A DNA stretch of 34,398 nucleotides from Ilumatobacter sp. (GTDB lineage: Bacteria > Actinomycetota > Acidimicrobiia > Acidimicrobiales > Ilumatobacteraceae): assembly GCA_018666235.1 (NCBI GenBank), contig JABJAB010000017.1, forward strand, positions 1 to 34,398, read 5' to 3'. Of this stretch, positions 6,943 through 15,043 are shown piece by piece. Within the stretch, counting starts at the first letter, position 1; every line of letters starts with the position of its first letter. Position numbers and translations under genes: made by a program. Below the pieces are notes generated by a model. The model saw only the letters and a program-made list of their open reading frames with translations. It did not search any database and was not told the DNA's origin.

Positions 6943-8706
6943 ATGGACTGGAAACGTATTGACTGGGCGCGTCGCTCGGGAGGCCCTATTGAGGCTGATC
7001 TCATTGAGGCTTACGCTCAAGGGAAAATCAACCGACGTAACTTCGTGAAGCGCGGCACAATGATCGGCCTTTCAATGCCGATGATGGGCGCAGTAATTGC
7101 GGCTTGCGGCAGCGACGACAGCAGCAGCGGGAGTGACTCGGGCGGTGGAGAGTCAGCGAGCACCGAGGCGCCAGCGACAACCGAAGCTCCAGCCAGCGCA
7201 GCAGGCGGCGACGTGACTGCGGCAATTCAGACCGGCGACGCTAACTCGGGTCTTGACCCGCTCAACATGCTTGACCTCGGCACCTACGCCGTGCTCTCGC
7301 AAAGCTTCGAATACCTTGTTGGTCTAGGCAGCGATGGAAACATCGCCGCAACTGCGCTAGCTACTGAGTGGAGTCCTAACGCGGACGCCACACAGTGGAC
7401 GTTCAAACTTCGTGATGGAGTCACTTGGCAAGAAGACGGCGCACCACTGACATCGGCTGACGTTGCGGCGACCCTGGACCGGATGGCAGAAGTTGGCGCG
7501 GGTGTCGCGGGTGTCTTCAGTGCCGGAAGCACCGAGACGCCTGATGACGTGACTGTGGTCATGAATCTCGATGCCCCGAATGGCAACTTGCCAGTTCTCG
7601 TTTCGCTCTTCAACCCGCAGTCATTGATCACACCAGCGGACTACAGCAGCGGCACGGTTCTTAACGATCGAGTGACGGGCACGGGAGCCTGGGTTCTCGA
7701 GGATTTCGATCCGTCAAGCTTCCGCGCGACATTCACACCTAACCCAAACTGGTGGGGCGGCGGTGTCAACTTGGACAGCGTCACGCTGCAGGGGTTCGAC
7801 TCGGGCGGCACCTCAGTTGCAGCGTTTGCTGCCGGCGAGATTGATGTACTTCAGTCTTTCTCGATCTCCGATGGAGCCACGCTTCTCAACGATTCAAGCG
7901 TCACCGTTCTTCGGCCTCCGTCCTCGAATCACCGCCAACTGTGGTTCAACACACAGCTACCAGAAGGTGGTCCATTCACTGATCCTCGAGTTCGGCAGGC
8001 AGTTGGCTACGCAATCAATCGTCAGCAAATTGTGGATACGGTCTACGAAGGCCAGGCGGTCATTGCAAATGACCATCCCGTCTATGCGACCCTGCCCTAC
8101 TTCGACGACACTCAAGAGCAACGTCCGTACGATCCGGAAATGGCGAAGCAACTTTTGTCAGACGCGGGATATCCGGATGGCATTGAATCGGTTCTTCAGG
8201 TTGGTGATCTCGGTGAGATACCAGCTATCGCCGCCATTGTTGAACAGAACTTGGCCGCTGTCGGTATCACAACGCCGGTTAGCGTGACGCCAAACTCCGA
8301 CTTCTACGGGGAATACTGGTGCTCTGGTGCAAGTTGGGGCACGCAACCTGAAACGTCGGGCCCTGGTCGTCCGTGCGGAGCCTCAGCAGACATCGGTATC
8401 GTCGATTACGGTCACCGGCCCACGCCGGATGTCTTCTTCGGTCGAGCGCTCCAGACGGATGCCGATTGGAACTCGTCGAACTATGCGTCAGCTGAATTCG
8501 ACGGGTTGTTCAAGGCGTATCAAGGCGCTACCGATGTGGCCGGTCAGAAGGATGCAGTTGGCAAAATCCAACGGGTCCTTCATGAGGACACGCCTGCCGT
8601 GTATCCGTTCTTCTTCGACTATCTCACTGCCGCAAGTGACGCAGTGAGTGGCCTCGAAGTAACTGCACTCGGACACATGCAGTTCCAGAACGTTACAAAG
8701 AGCTAA
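6943..8706 (+). CDS. Peptide ABC transporter substrate-binding lipoprotein (SBP family 5)
   Basis: Extracytoplasmic solute receptor of the DppA/OppA class, 587 residues. A long N-region leads to the twin-arginine motif INRRNFVKRG at about 29-38. A hydrophobic stretch and the lipobox IAAC follow, with the lipidated Cys at 55, so the protein is exported folded by Tat and anchored outside. A Ser/Gly/Thr/Ala-rich linker spans about 57-85. The mature domain has family patterns such as the segment ATEWSPNADATQWTFKLRDG and, near 345, VRQAVGYAINRQQI. A strong Shine-Dalgarno AAGGGGGAA at 6929-6937 fixes the ATG at 6943. It heads an operon with two permeases and a fused ATPase. Two hairpins downstream probably let it be made in excess. 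GC content is lower than in flanking genes. Substrate (di-, oligopeptide or other) is unknown. Confidence 0.92.
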   Translation: MDWKRIDWARRSGGPIEADLIEAYAQGKINRRNFVKRGTMIGLSMPMMGAVIAACGSDDSSSGSDSGGGESASTEAPATTEAPASAAGGDVTAAIQTGDANSGLDPLNMLDLGTYAVLSQSFEYLVGLGSDGNIAATALATEWSPNADATQWTFKLRDGVTWQEDGAPLTSADVAATLDRMAEVGAGVAGVFSAGSTETPDDVTVVMNLDAPNGNLPVLVSLFNPQSLITPADYSSGTVLNDRVTGTGAWVLEDFDPSSFRATFTPNPNWWGGGVNLDSVTLQGFDSGGTSVAAFAAGEIDVLQSFSISDGATLLNDSSVTVLRPPSSNHRQLWFNTQLPEGGPFTDPRVRQAVGYAINRQQIVDTVYEGQAVIANDHPVYATLPYFDDTQEQRPYDPEMAKQLLSDAGYPDGIESVLQVGDLGEIPAIAAIVEQNLAAVGITTPVSVTPNSDFYGEYWCSGASWGTQPETSGPGRPCGASADIGIVDYGHRPTPDVFFGRALQTDADWNSSNYASAEFDGLFKAYQGATDVAGQKDAVGKIQRVLHEDTPAVYPFFFDYLTAASDAVSGLEVTALGHMQFQNVTKS

Positions 8707-8716
8707 ATCTCGCTAG

Positions 8717-8730
8717 CCCCTCCTGAGGGG
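8717..8730 (+). terminator. Short stem-loop after the substrate-binding protein gene
   Basis: CCCCTC and GAGGGG are perfect six-base arms around a two-base turn; allowing a larger loop still leaves a GC-rich stem. There is no U-run. It lies directly 5' of the larger hairpin at 8734-8787, and both probably protect the 3' end of the receptor message. Confidence 0.4.
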
Positions 8731-8733
8731 AGT

Positions 8734-8787
8734 AGCGGTGGCGAAGAGGCTGGAACGGTGAAACGTTGCGGCCTCTTCGCCATCGTT
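8734..8787 (+). terminator. Long intercistronic hairpin (attenuator or mRNA stabiliser)
   Basis: TGGCGAAGAGGC (8739-8750) pairs perfectly with GCCTCTTCGCCA (8771-8782). Two G-U pairs and three Watson-Crick pairs extend the stem to about 17 pairs from 8734 to 8787. The 20-base loop contains a small inner AACG/CGTT stem. No U-run follows, so partial termination or blocking of 3' exonucleases is more likely than complete termination. The position between receptor and first permease is classic for uneven expression in binding-protein-dependent importers. Confidence 0.6.
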
Positions 8788-8821
8788 CACAAAGCGACTC
8801 CGACTTGAGGCGAGAAAGTAC

Positions 8822-9784
8822 GTGACAAGATTCATCATTAGGCGACTATTGCTGGCACTTGTTACGTTGGCAATACTGCTCGTAATCGTGACGCTTATAC
8901 CGAATATCGCGCCCGGCGATCCAGCCCGTAAAATTGCAGGTGGTACGGCGTCTCCTGAACGGTTAATGCAGGTCACCGAATCACTTGGGCTCCGTGATTC
9001 TGTTGCAACGCAGCTGTCAAATCTGTCGGTCTCCGTAGTCACACTTGACTTTGGGGAATCGTTCTCTGTGGCAACAGGGGAGCCAGTGATGAGTTTGGTG
9101 TGGAAAGCCGTAGCCAACTCGGCCAAACTTGTCATCCTGTCGCTCTTGGTGATCGTACCAGTGTCGATTCTTGGCGGTCTCGTCGCTGCGTACAAGAAAG
9201 ACAGCTGGATTGATCGTCTCATCGTCAACACCGGACTAGCTTTCTCAGCAATCCCCGACTTTGTAGCAGGCGTCTTCCTGCTTGCGTTTTTGGCCGTCCC
9301 ATTTGACTTCTTCAAAGTCCAGGCCAGTGCGCCGCCAGGGTCAGGGCCACTGATTCAGATTCAGCACTTGCTGCTACCCGTGATCGCCGTATTAATGGTC
9401 TACTTCGGGTACATAGCTCGTATCACCAGGGCTGGAACCATTACAGCACTCGACTCTGATTACGCCCGAACCGCCTTCATGCGTGGGCTCTCCACTGGCC
9501 GAGTCTTTCGAAAGCACATAGCTCGCAACGCACTCCAACCAACAGTTGCCGTGCTCGGCACTCAACTCGGCTATCTCTTCGGAGGCATGGTTGCTCTCGA
9601 AATTGTGTTTGGTTACCAAGGCGTCGGCAACCTCATTATCCGTGCCGTTGACCGAGCTGACTACCCAGTCCTTCGCGCAGGGGTCCTCACAGTTGCGATC
9701 ATCTACATGCTTGCCACTCTTGGTGCAGATTTGCTGGTGGCGTGGATGAACCCACGGGCACGTCAAACGCTTGGCGACAACTGA
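8822..9784 (+). CDS. Peptide ABC transporter permease (DppB-like)
   Basis: Inner-membrane permease of 320 residues, first of two. The N-terminus MTRFIIRRLLLALVTLAIL is the usual DppB signature: a basic cap followed by the first transmembrane helix. A periplasmic loop at about 35-95 and five more helices follow. The ATPase-contacting EAA-like loop DYARTAFMRGLSTGRVFRKH sits at about 217-236, and the C-terminal EIVFGYQGVGNLI is well conserved. The start is GTG at 8822, with a weak GAGG eleven bases before it. The stop overlaps the next start as ATGA. GC is low for the window; hand counts of 60-base rows here range from 45 to 55 percent. Function as half of the membrane channel is secure; substrate unknown. 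Confidence 0.92.
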   Translation: MTRFIIRRLLLALVTLAILLVIVTLIPNIAPGDPARKIAGGTASPERLMQVTESLGLRDSVATQLSNLSVSVVTLDFGESFSVATGEPVMSLVWKAVANSAKLVILSLLVIVPVSILGGLVAAYKKDSWIDRLIVNTGLAFSAIPDFVAGVFLLAFLAVPFDFFKVQASAPPGSGPLIQIQHLLLPVIAVLMVYFGYIARITRAGTITALDSDYARTAFMRGLSTGRVFRKHIARNALQPTVAVLGTQLGYLFGGMVALEIVFGYQGVGNLIIRAVDRADYPVLRAGVLTVAIIYMLATLGADLLVAWMNPRARQTLGDN

Positions 9785-10704
9785 TGAGCGAGACATCAGA
9801 CCTTGCAAATGGTGATGCTGCTAAGAGCGAACTCGACAGGGGTCCGACAACGTCGGAGAGAAGCGCGAAGAACCAAATCAGACGGGAACAACTCAGAGTT
9901 CTCTACCGAAGCCCAGGATTCCTCTTTGGTGTCCTTATTGTCGGCTTTTGGGTATTCGCAGCGTTATGGCCAAGCCTTCTAACGTCAGTCGGTCCGAAGG
10001 AATTTGTTGAAGCGGGACCCCGTGTCAAGCCCGGATCAGAGGCCTGGCTTGGGACAGATAAGAACGGTTGGGACGTCTATGCGCGAATTATTTACGGGGC
10101 TCGCCCCATTCTGATTGTTGCGCCCATTGCTACAGCGATGGCTGTCATCGTCGGAACAATGCTGGGTTTGGTCATGGGGTACTACCGAGGCTGGGTTGAT
10201 GAGGTTCTCAGCCGAGTGATCGAGGCTATTTTGTCGATCCCGATCATCTTGATGGCGATCTTGGTGGTGTTCACCTTCGGCCGATCGACGCCAGTCATCA
10301 TCGGCACGATCGCCGTGCTGTTCGTTCCCGCGATTACTCGCACGATTCGGTCGGCGGCCATCGCGGAATCCGATCTTGACTACGTCATGTCGGCGAAGAT
10401 GCGTGGCGAATCGGGACTCTTCATCGTGGGTCGCGAGATCTTGCCTAATGTGACTGGTCTCGTTGTCGTCGAACTCACTGTTCGGCTCGGCTACGCGGTG
10501 TTCACCTACGCCACGCTTGCCTTCCTCGGGTTTGTCGGTTCGAACATCACCGACGCCGACTGGGGCATCGACGTCTCACAAAACTACGAGCAAATCGTCA
10601 GAGATATCTGGTGGCCATCTATCTTCCCAGCGATCGCCATTGCCAGCCTAGTGATCGGCGTGAACCTGATCGCAGACTCGATCGATAAGGCGCTGAAATC
10701 ATGA
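9784..10704 (+). CDS. Peptide ABC transporter permease (DppC-like)
   Basis: Second permease, 306 residues from the ATG at 9784, which overlaps the upstream TGA. An earlier in-frame ATG at 9742 would overlap the DppB-like gene by 43 bases and adds no homologous residues. A soluble N-terminal stretch precedes the first helix (GFLFGVLIVGFWVFAALWP). The extracytoplasmic segment WLGTDKNGWDVYARIIYGAR is a hallmark of DppC/OppC proteins. The EAA-like loop is DYVMSAKMRGESGLFIVGRE near residues 199-218. The C-terminal LVIGVNLIADSIDKALK is also typical. The stop overlaps the ATPase start by ATGA. Base composition rises from about 50-55 percent GC to above 60 percent around 10200-10260, inside this gene. 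Confidence 0.92.
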   Translation: MSETSDLANGDAAKSELDRGPTTSERSAKNQIRREQLRVLYRSPGFLFGVLIVGFWVFAALWPSLLTSVGPKEFVEAGPRVKPGSEAWLGTDKNGWDVYARIIYGARPILIVAPIATAMAVIVGTMLGLVMGYYRGWVDEVLSRVIEAILSIPIILMAILVVFTFGRSTPVIIGTIAVLFVPAITRTIRSAAIAESDLDYVMSAKMRGESGLFIVGREILPNVTGLVVVELTVRLGYAVFTYATLAFLGFVGSNITDADWGIDVSQNYEQIVRDIWWPSIFPAIAIASLVIGVNLIADSIDKALKS

Positions 10705-12776
10705 CCACGACGGAACCGCTACCCACCGAGACCGAAGCTGAGCACCCGGCACTGGCCATCGACGGACTTGAGATGTCCTACATCGTCCGGGGCACGCCTC
10801 GAGCCGTGCTGCGCGGCGTCAGCTTTGAAGTTCGTGCTGGCGAGGCCTACGGGCTCGTCGGCGAGTCCGGCTGCGGCAAGTCGACCACCGCGTACGCCGC
10901 CCTGCGCTATCTGCCTGGCAATGGCCGAATCGATGCTGGGCGCGTCGAGTCGGGTGGCCAAGAGCTGACTGCGATGTCCGGACGCGAACTCCGCGAGTTT
11001 CGGGCGCAACGAGCCTCGATGGTGTTTCAAGATCCGGTTCAGGCGGTCAACCCGGTCCTGAAGATCGGTAAGCAAGTCTCCGAAGCATTCAAGGTGATGG
11101 GCCAGTCCAATTCCGAAGCGCATGCCTCAGCGCTCGCAGCACTCAAACGGGTCCGCATCGCTGCGCCCGAGAGCGTGATGGACCGCTACCCTCATCAGTT
11201 GTCAGGCGGTATGTTGCAACGTGTCGTCATTGCCATGGCGCTGGCCTGCGATCCAACGCTGCTGGTGCTCGATGAGCCGACCACTGGGCTCGACGCGACA
11301 GTTGAAGCCGAAGTACTTGACCTCGTCCGCGACCTGCGTTCGGAACTGAACTCGGCGATCTTGTTGATCGCGCACAACCTCGGGGTCATCCGCACCATGT
11401 GTGATCGGGTCGGCGTGATGTACGCCGGCCGGATTGTCGAAGAAGGCACGGTCGACGAGGTGTTCGACAACCCGAGCCACCCCTACACCAAGGGTCTGCT
11501 CAACTCGATTCCACGACGTGGTCTGCGAAAAACCGACCGCGAGCTGTTTGCGATCCCGGGCTCGGCGCCACCGATTGGTGCGTCGCTCCCAACCTGCACA
11601 TATATCGATCGATGCCCGATTGCAACCGAAATCTGTCGAACAGACGTGCCACCGATCGTCGATCGGAGCGATGGTCACTGGACGCGTTGTCACCATGCCG
11701 ACCGGATCAGTGACGTGCCCGAACCTCAGGAAGTCACCGTTAATTATAACGTTGGTACGGAACAGGTCATTGGTGTCAACGGAGTGTCCAAGACGTTCCG
11801 TCAACGTGGGCACGACGTCCCTGCGCTCGTGAGCGTGGACCTCGGTTTTGCCGAAGGTGAGACGCTTGGTCTTGTCGGCGAGTCAGGCTCGGGAAAGTCG
11901 ACGCTCGCCAAAACCATGCTCGGCGTTCATGCCGCTGACGAGGGCGGTGCCATCACGTTGCGTGGCCGCCAGATGGCCGGCAAGGCGACTGCCCGTGTTG
12001 AGGAGTCGGTGCGGGCGATCTCGATGGTTTTCCAGAACCCCGACTCGGCGCTCAACCGCTCCTGGACCGTTCGCCGAATCCTGCATCGCAGCGTCGTCAA
12101 GCTGACCGGAGTCAAGGGCGCGGCAGCCGACAAACGAGTCGAGGAGATTGCCGAGGCGATGCAGCTCTCGCCGCGCCACCTTGACATGCGACCGCGGCAG
12201 CTGTCTGGTGGGCTCAAGCAGCGCGTCGCCATTGCCCGTGCGTTCGCAGGCGACCCAGAGGTAGTGGTCTGCGACGAGCCGACCTCGGCGCTCGATGTTT
12301 CTGTTCAGGCCGCAATTCTGAACCTTCTCGCTGGGCTGCAGAACGAGGAGCGCACGAGCTACCTGTTCATCAGCCACGACATTGGCGTCGTGCGCTACCT
12401 CGCCGACCGAATTGCGGTGATGTACCTCGGCCGGATCATGGAAATTGGCTCGACCGCCACCATGTTCAACGGCACGAACCACCCGTATACCGAGGCGCTG
12501 CTCTCGGCAGTCCCGAGCGTCGACGGAATCGCCGAAGACCGGATTCCACTCATGGGAGCTATTCCTTCGCCCGCAAATCCGCCATCGGGTTGCGTGTTCC
12601 ATACTCGCTGTCACCGCGCAATCAAAGGTCTGTGCGAAGTCACCGAGCCGCAGATGGTGGAGCTGTCAGCCGGGCATAGCATGAAGTGTCACCTCACCGT
12701 CGAGCAGCTGAGCGAACCGGTGCACATCGATCCCGCTGCCGTGCTCGCGGTAGCGATTGACGACCCGCTCGCCTGA
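10701..12776 (+). CDS. Fused double ATPase of the peptide ABC importer (DppD-DppF-like)
   Basis: A 691-residue cytoplasmic protein with two complete ATPase domains. Domain 1: Walker A GESGCGKS at 54-61, signature LSGGMLQR at 167-174, Walker B LLVLDEP at 187-193, switch His at 225. Domain 2: Walker A GESGSGKS at 393-400, signature LSGGLKQR at 501-508, Walker B VVVCDEP at 521-527, switch His in SHD near 559. Each half ends in an oligopeptide-type C-terminal extension with four cysteines (C299, C305, C312, C330 in the first; a similar set near the end). In related proteins such cysteines can hold an iron-sulfur cluster. A single fused protein replaces the two usual ATPases. Codon use is GC-rich, unlike the receptor gene. 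It ends six bases from the convergent S51-like gene. Confidence 0.93.
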   Translation: MTTTEPLPTETEAEHPALAIDGLEMSYIVRGTPRAVLRGVSFEVRAGEAYGLVGESGCGKSTTAYAALRYLPGNGRIDAGRVESGGQELTAMSGRELREFRAQRASMVFQDPVQAVNPVLKIGKQVSEAFKVMGQSNSEAHASALAALKRVRIAAPESVMDRYPHQLSGGMLQRVVIAMALACDPTLLVLDEPTTGLDATVEAEVLDLVRDLRSELNSAILLIAHNLGVIRTMCDRVGVMYAGRIVEEGTVDEVFDNPSHPYTKGLLNSIPRRGLRKTDRELFAIPGSAPPIGASLPTCTYIDRCPIATEICRTDVPPIVDRSDGHWTRCHHADRISDVPEPQEVTVNYNVGTEQVIGVNGVSKTFRQRGHDVPALVSVDLGFAEGETLGLVGESGSGKSTLAKTMLGVHAADEGGAITLRGRQMAGKATARVEESVRAISMVFQNPDSALNRSWTVRRILHRSVVKLTGVKGAAADKRVEEIAEAMQLSPRHLDMRPRQLSGGLKQRVAIARAFAGDPEVVVCDEPTSALDVSVQAAILNLLAGLQNEERTSYLFISHDIGVVRYLADRIAVMYLGRIMEIGSTATMFNGTNHPYTEALLSAVPSVDGIAEDRIPLMGAIPSPANPPSGCVFHTRCHRAIKGLCEVTEPQMVELSAGHSMKCHLTVEQLSEPVHIDPAAVLAVAIDDPLA

Positions 12777-12782
12777 CCGGGG

Positions 12783-14159
12783 CTACGAACTCGCCGGCTC
12801 GTCGATCACCCATTCGGCACCCTGCGGGGTGTCGCGCACCTCAATACCTGCAGCGGCCAGATTGTCGCGGATGGCATCGCTGACGGAGTAGGCCTTCGCT
12901 TCACGAGCGGTTACTCGCGCAGCGAGGGCTGCTTCGACGACTGGACCGAGAACCTGACGCGGGTCACGCACGCCGCCAGCAGCGGCAGCGCCGAGCCGGA
13001 CGATCATCGATCGGAGCGACGCTCGAGCGCGGTCCATCTCGTCGCCCTGCAGGGTGTCGCGTCCCCACTCGATCATCGCGCTGTCGAGAGAAAGAATGGC
13101 GCCGAGCGCGGCGTCGGCATCTCGTGCAGCGAGTGCAGCATCAAATTCGGCTTCGAGCCTCGCCGCATCGGCTGCCAGCGACGGAATCTCGACGCCCTCC
13201 GTCACCATCGTGTCAGGAGTCTCGGGGACGGGTTCTACCGCGAGCGCCGGGGCAGCGCCGGAGGCGTCGCCAACCGGGCCGCGCTGCAGGGTGCTGAAGG
13301 GGACGGTCTCGCCGGATTCGATCCGGGTGGACACCGCATCTTTGCGGAGCGTGATGCCGCCTTTGCCGACCACTTCGGCAGTCTGGGCGTCGAGGTCGAT
13401 GATGACGCCAGTGTGTTCGTCGACGCCGAGGATGAAGACATCATCATCGAGTTCAGGTTCGAGCATCAACAGGCGCCGCTCGCCCAGATAACACTTGCTC
13501 GTGTCGTGATTGCCGCCCTCCTTGTTGTCGTAGTGCGGGATCACCACGACAGGAAGACCGATGGCGGTGAGCAGATCGAGTCCGTCGACCCAGTACGGAT
13601 CGGCGCCCGACTTGTACACCTCGTACACCGGAATGGTCTTGCGCCCGAGTGTCAGCGCCGCGGCTGACGAAAAGACAACAGCACCTCCGTCGCGTAGCTT
13701 GGCGCCAATCGAGTCGGGGATCGGCGTCCCAGCCCACTGGCGGAGCGCAAACGTCGGGCTGCCGGGACCGGCAAACACCCAGTCGGCCGCACGGATCTTG
13801 GCGATGGCCGTCTCAATCCCAACGACATCGCCGTGGTCGGTACGTGCCAGACCTGCGATGGCGACATGTCGGCTCACTGCGTCGGTGAAGTACTCGGCGG
13901 TCTTGGCCGCGAGGATCTCGACGTTCTCCTGGAAGCCGAACGGTGTGTCGAGGAGGACCGCGTCGACGGACCCGCCGGTCGACGCCGCAAGCTGCTCGAA
14001 CACCTGGCGATGTGGACCCTTCATTGTTGGTGCAGTTTCACCGGAGCCCATGATGACGAGCAGACGGGGAAGCCCCACGGACGATGCGGCGGTCGATGCT
14101 GCTGACGATGCTGCTGACGATGCTGCGGACGATGCGGATGGAGTTGATCGAGCGCTCAT
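12783..14159 (-). CDS. Peptidase S51-like protein fused to a CysS-type C-terminal domain
   Basis: A 458-residue protein with two recognisable parts. Residues about 31-275 form a class-I amidotransferase-like/cyanophycinase-like fold: VIMGSGETAP at the start, FAGPGSP near 129-135, VVFSSAAALT at 161-170 (the expected nucleophile-elbow Ser, with Ala where the family has Gly), and HYDN near 209. Residues about 399-458 resemble the C-terminal domain of cysteinyl-tRNA synthetases: AREAKAYSVSDAIRDNL, GIEVRDTPQGAEW. A Pro/Ala-rich linker and a helical segment lie between. The first 29 residues are an Ala/Ser low-complexity tail made by a 12-base repeat. The ATG at 14159 overlaps the hydrolase stop (ATGA), supporting this start. 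Probably a peptidase or amidase; substrate unknown. Confidence 0.8.
   Translation of the reverse strand: MSARSTPSASSAASSAASSAASTAASSVGLPRLLVIMGSGETAPTMKGPHRQVFEQLAASTGGSVDAVLLDTPFGFQENVEILAAKTAEYFTDAVSRHVAIAGLARTDHGDVVGIETAIAKIRAADWVFAGPGSPTFALRQWAGTPIPDSIGAKLRDGGAVVFSSAAALTLGRKTIPVYEVYKSGADPYWVDGLDLLTAIGLPVVVIPHYDNKEGGNHDTSKCYLGERRLLMLEPELDDDVFILGVDEHTGVIIDLDAQTAEVVGKGGITLRKDAVSTRIESGETVPFSTLQRGPVGDASGAAPALAVEPVPETPDTMVTEGVEIPSLAADAARLEAEFDAALAARDADAALGAILSLDSAMIEWGRDTLQGDEMDRARASLRSMIVRLGAAAAGGVRDPRQVLGPVVEAALAARVTAREAKAYSVSDAIRDNLAAAGIEVRDTPQGAEWVIDEPASS
14095..14130. repeat. Three copies of a 12-base tandem repeat
   Basis: GATGCTGCTGAC is repeated at 14095-14106, 14107-14118 and, with one change, 14119-14130, with degenerate copies on both sides. 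It encodes the Ala/Ser-rich tail at the start of the S51-like protein. Repeat number could vary between strains without shifting the frame. Confidence 0.8.
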
Positions 14160-15043
14160 GGGAAGAAGTCTGCCTCCGTGGAAGCTCGATGAAGCAGATC
14201 GGCCACCTTGGCCGGGTGCTGCGCGTGCACGTCATGATGCGCGGGGCTGAACCACTCGGCGCGGCCGTGGGGGAGCGCTGCGATCGCAGCATCGACTGCC
14301 TGGCGTTTCGACGAGGTCCAAGCGACGTCGCCGGTGTCGGCGGGAATCATCAACAGCGGTGTGTTGACCTCCGGGTACAGCGCGGACGGCTGGTGCTCCC
14401 ACAATCCGCGAAGCACTTGGAGATGTCGTTCGAACGTGAGCCATGGAGCGATGGTGCCGTCATCGCGAACTTCGAAATTGGCGAGCTGACCGAGCCGACC
14501 TTCTTCCGGCCAGTCGGGGTTCGACGACGCCATCCACTTTTGCATCCGGTCGAACGGTGTGCCGATCAATTTCGGTGGCGCCATTGCGGCAGCTGCATCG
14601 TCCCAGACCGGGAAACGATCCTGCAGTTGGATGAATCCGCCGTCGACGCATGTAATCGATTGGGCAATGCCGGGGTGGCGGTGGGCAAACTCGAGCACAA
14701 CATTTGCGCCCCATGACTGACCGGCGACAAGCGGCGCGGTCCAATCCCAGAGCGCAATGAGTTCGTGGACTTCGTTGGCGACCGTCACCATAGCGTAGTC
14801 GTCGTCAGGCTTTGAAGATTGGCCATGGCCGCGCTGATCGATGGCCACAGTCGGATGCCCCATTTGAGCAAGGCGCCAACCGACGCCGTCCCAGAGATGG
14901 GCATTTGAAGCTAGGCCGTGGACGAGGAGACATGGTGGCGCCGTCGGCTCGACGGGGTCCCAGTGGACCGCATGGATGCTGCTCGCCGCCAGCTCATGCC
15001 ACTCGTGGCGTGGCGCGGGGCGTTCGGTGGACAGGGTGTTCAT
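14156..15043 (-). CDS. Alpha/beta hydrolase
   Basis: A 295-residue alpha/beta-hydrolase-fold enzyme. The oxyanion HG is at 42-43 (LLVHGLASNAHLW). The strand VAIDQRGHGQSSKP follows near 67-79. The nucleophile elbow is GQSWGA, with Ser 110. A cap region contains a Trp/Pro-rich stretch (residues about 135-200). The acid is probably the Asp in PADTGD near residue 235, and the catalytic His lies in AHHDVHAQHP near the end. No signal peptide. The ATG at 15043 overlaps the upstream stop as ATGA, better than the longer frame from 15109. It is translationally coupled to both neighbours. The ester, lactone or amide substrate cannot be read from the sequence. Confidence 0.9.
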   Translation of the reverse strand: MNTLSTERPAPRHEWHELAASSIHAVHWDPVEPTAPPCLLVHGLASNAHLWDGVGWRLAQMGHPTVAIDQRGHGQSSKPDDDYAMVTVANEVHELIALWDWTAPLVAGQSWGANVVLEFAHRHPGIAQSITCVDGGFIQLQDRFPVWDDAAAAMAPPKLIGTPFDRMQKWMASSNPDWPEEGRLGQLANFEVRDDGTIAPWLTFERHLQVLRGLWEHQPSALYPEVNTPLLMIPADTGDVAWTSSKRQAVDAAIAALPHGRAEWFSPAHHDVHAQHPAKVADLLHRASTEADFFP

